Of a stretch of 64,000 nucleotides of DNA, positions 62,743 through 64,000 are shown one piece after another (position 1 is the stretch's first letter; every line of letters begins with the position of its first letter). The notes under the pieces were generated by a model. That model saw nothing but the letters and a program-made list of their open reading frames with translations. It was not told the DNA's origin and ran no database searches. The DNA is taken from NCBI RefSeq assembly GCF_032397745.1, contig NZ_CP135921.1:620001-684000 (forward strand), written 5' to 3'. The DNA is from Bradyrhizobium prioriisuperbiae (GTDB lineage: Bacteria > Pseudomonadota > Alphaproteobacteria > Rhizobiales > Xanthobacteraceae). The translations under genes were made by a program, and so were the position numbers.

Positions 62743-63212
62743 CAGGATTTGTCCCAGCGGGTGACGGCTTCGTCGTCACGATGATGGGTATCAACCCATG
62801 AAGACGCGCCTTGCGCACGTTCCTCGGATTTCCAGAATGGCGCGTTGGCCTTCAGATAGTCCATCAGGAATTCGGCACCCAGGAACGCCGCTTCGCGGTG
62901 TGCGGAGGCGGTCAGCACCAGCACGATGTTGTCGCCGGGCACGACGCGGCCGTAGCGATGAATCACGGTGACGCCGGTGAGCGGCCAGCGCGTGATGGCC
63001 TGGTCCACATGACGGCGGATCTCAGCCTCAGCCATGCCGGGATAATGCTCGAGCGTCAGCGCCGTGATGGCCTCGGGCCCCTCACTGCCGCGGCAAATGC
63101 CGCTGAAGGACACCACCGCGCCGATGTCGGTACGCCCCGCCGTCAGCGCCGCGATCTCTCGCGAGACGTCGAAATCGTCCGGCTGCAGGCGGATGGTGAC
63201 GGGAACGGTCAT
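62742..63212 (-). CDS. moaE: molybdopterin synthase catalytic subunit
   Basis: The 156-residue protein has VVSFSGICRGSEG, HYPGMAEAEIRRHVDQ, IHRYGRVVPGDNIVLVLTASAHREAAFLGAEFLMDYLK and APFWKSEE with the active-site lysines. It uses the MoaD thiocarboxylate to build molybdopterin from precursor Z. It starts 9 bp after moaD. The heterotetramer with MoaD is expected. Confidence 0.95.
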   Translation of the reverse strand: MTVPVTIRLQPDDFDVSREIAALTAGRTDIGAVVSFSGICRGSEGPEAITALTLEHYPGMAEAEIRRHVDQAITRWPLTGVTVIHRYGRVVPGDNIVLVLTASAHREAAFLGAEFLMDYLKANAPFWKSEERAQGASSWVDTHHRDDEAVTRWDKS

Positions 63213-63221
63213 GGCTTTGTG

Positions 63222-63470
63222 TCAGCCGCCGGTCATCGGCGGAAAGAACGCGATCTCGCGGGCACCGGAGATCGTCGCATCCGGCTTCACATGGGTATGG
63301 TCGATGGCGGCGCGGATCACCGGCTTCTCGAACGCATGGGCATACTCTTCGCCGAGCCCTTTCAGCCACTGCATCAGTTCAGCCACGGTCCGCACCGACG
63401 CCGGTGGATCGATGATTTCTTCCGCCTTGCCCACGCGCTCCCGCACCCAGGCAAAATAGAGGACCTTCAT
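63222..63470 (-). CDS. moaD: molybdopterin synthase sulfur-carrier subunit
   Basis: The 82-residue ubiquitin-fold protein starts MKVLYFAWVRERVG and ends IAFFPPMTGG. The C-terminal GG is the site adenylated and thiolated for sulfur transfer to MoaE. The ATG at 63470 overlaps the pgsA stop (ATGA), and the longer frame upstream is not coding-like. It is the partner of the adjacent moaE. Confidence 0.95.
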   Translation of the reverse strand: MKVLYFAWVRERVGKAEEIIDPPASVRTVAELMQWLKGLGEEYAHAFEKPVIRAAIDHTHVKPDATISGAREIAFFPPMTGG

Positions 63471-64000
63471 GAGTCCTCCTTGATCAAATGACCAAGGCCT
63501 GCCCGGAAATAGTCCCAGCCGGTGTAGAGCGTGATAATGGCGGAGATCCACAGCAGCACCAGTCCGATCATAATCGTCTGCGGCAGTATCGCTTCACCCG
63601 CTTCGCCCGCGATCAAAAAGCCGATCGCGACCAGTTGGACGGTGGTCTTCCATTTCGCAAGCTGCGACACCGGAACGCTGACGCGCAATGCGGCGAGGTA
63701 TTCGCGCAGGCCGGACACCAGGATCTCGCGGCACAAAATGACGATGGCGGCCCACAACGACCAGCCGCGGATAATTTCGTCCGCTGCCAGCATCAGCAGG
63801 CACGACGACACCAGGAGCTTGTCGGCAATCGGATCAAGCATCCGGCCGAAGGCCGACTGCTGATCCCAGATCCGGGCATAATAACCGTCGAGGAAATCGG
63901 TCACGCCGGCGGCAACGAAGAAAAACAGAGCGACCCAGCGCAGCCAAAGCGGCCCCTCGCCGATCGACTGGCCATACATGCAGCCAACCACCACCGGGAC
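63467..64000 (-). CDS. pgsA: CDP-diacylglycerol--glycerol-3-phosphate phosphatidyltransferase (N-terminus cut by window edge)
   Basis: The visible 177 residues include the CDP-alcohol phosphotransferase motif spread over FLDGYYARIWDQQSAFGRMLDPIADK (D-G-x2-A-R-x8-G-x3-D-x3-D), and four or more membrane helices. It makes phosphatidylglycerophosphate, the precursor of phosphatidylglycerol and cardiolipin. The frame continues past the window end with VPVVVGCMYGQ, typical of residues near 18-28, so about 17-25 N-terminal residues are missing. The gene overlaps moaD by 4 bp. Confidence 0.95.
   Translation of the reverse strand, partial: VPVVVGCMYGQSIGEGPLWLRWVALFFFVAAGVTDFLDGYYARIWDQQSAFGRMLDPIADKLLVSSCLLMLAADEIIRGWSLWAAIVILCREILVSGLREYLAALRVSVPVSQLAKWKTTVQLVAIGFLIAGEAGEAILPQTIMIGLVLLWISAIITLYTGWDYFRAGLGHLIKEDS

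Overview
The window is chromosomal DNA of a high-GC alphaproteobacterium. Gene content and style point to the Bradyrhizobium / Rhodopseudomonas group (Nitrobacteraceae). The indicators are a tRNA-His with A73 and no encoded G-1, a RibH2-type lumazine synthase behind an FMN riboswitch, two phasins, TctC-type and NMT1-type uptake receptors, a CtrA-type box, and short dispersed palindromes typical of that family. Almost everything is core genome. There is no insertion sequence, prophage, integrase or CRISPR array. The only clear gene wreckage is a MerR-type regulator at 49.9-50.7 kb.

Layout. 0-3.6 kb (minus): a truncated GT39 membrane glycosyltransferase and an acyl-CoA-ligase / hydrolase pair. 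3.7-10.2 kb: carA and carB, separated by dps, a SAM methyltransferase and a 490-bp interval holding a perfect CtrA box, an odd tRNA-Cys-like element, a terminator and a dispersed palindrome. 10.4-14.5 kb: greA, a DoxX-like protein, an Lrp regulator, trxB, a LysR regulator and a candidate sRNA. 14.8-22.7 kb: a Cu(I) P-type ATPase divergent from csoR, followed by two tandem 800-residue MHYT-PAS-GGDEF-EAL proteins. 22.8-26 kb (minus): an orphan ParA, two small envelope proteins, tRNA-His and two phasins. 26.3-31.9 kb: a very large multi-PAS histidine kinase and two conserved proteins of unknown function. 32-34.3 kb: two unlisted micro-proteins, paired MaoC-type hot-dog proteins and a DUF4282 protein. 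34.3-36.8 kb: ychF-pth-rplY in an rplY-to-ychF operon. 37-43 kb: a TctC receptor, YdeI, UbiK, a dienelactone hydrolase, and lgt-midA-pgeF. 43-49 kb (minus): a LysR gene followed by a tight seven-gene block (2OG oxygenase, hydrolase, NMT1-type ABC importer, nucleobase-deaminase-like protein). 49.3-58.6 kb: GST, MerR pseudogene, lipoprotein, prs, ribH2, YbjN, GNAT, proC, and a MarR / OmpR / EnvZ-type operon. 58.8-64 kb: ilvE, a small membrane protein with a MATE exporter, and pgsA-moaD-moaE-prmB, with pgsA cut by the window end.

How the parts relate. carAB, proC, ilvE, prs and ribH2 supply pyrimidines, amino acids, PRPP and flavin. copA/csoR is a self-contained copper efflux switch, and the two adjacent MHYT proteins could link metal or gas sensing to c-di-GMP. 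The 43-48 kb block reads as uptake and oxidative/deaminative use of a small, probably nitrogen-containing molecule whose identity cannot be read from sequence.

The observations most worth a second look are the tRNA-Cys-like element under a CtrA-type box, the duplicated MHYT proteins with an identically placed upstream motif and one eroded MHYT motif, the putative leaderless csoR promoter, the candidate anti-SD sRNA, the uncharacterised oxygenase/ABC/deaminase operon, and dispersed palindromes lying next to the starts of carB, lgt and ilvE.
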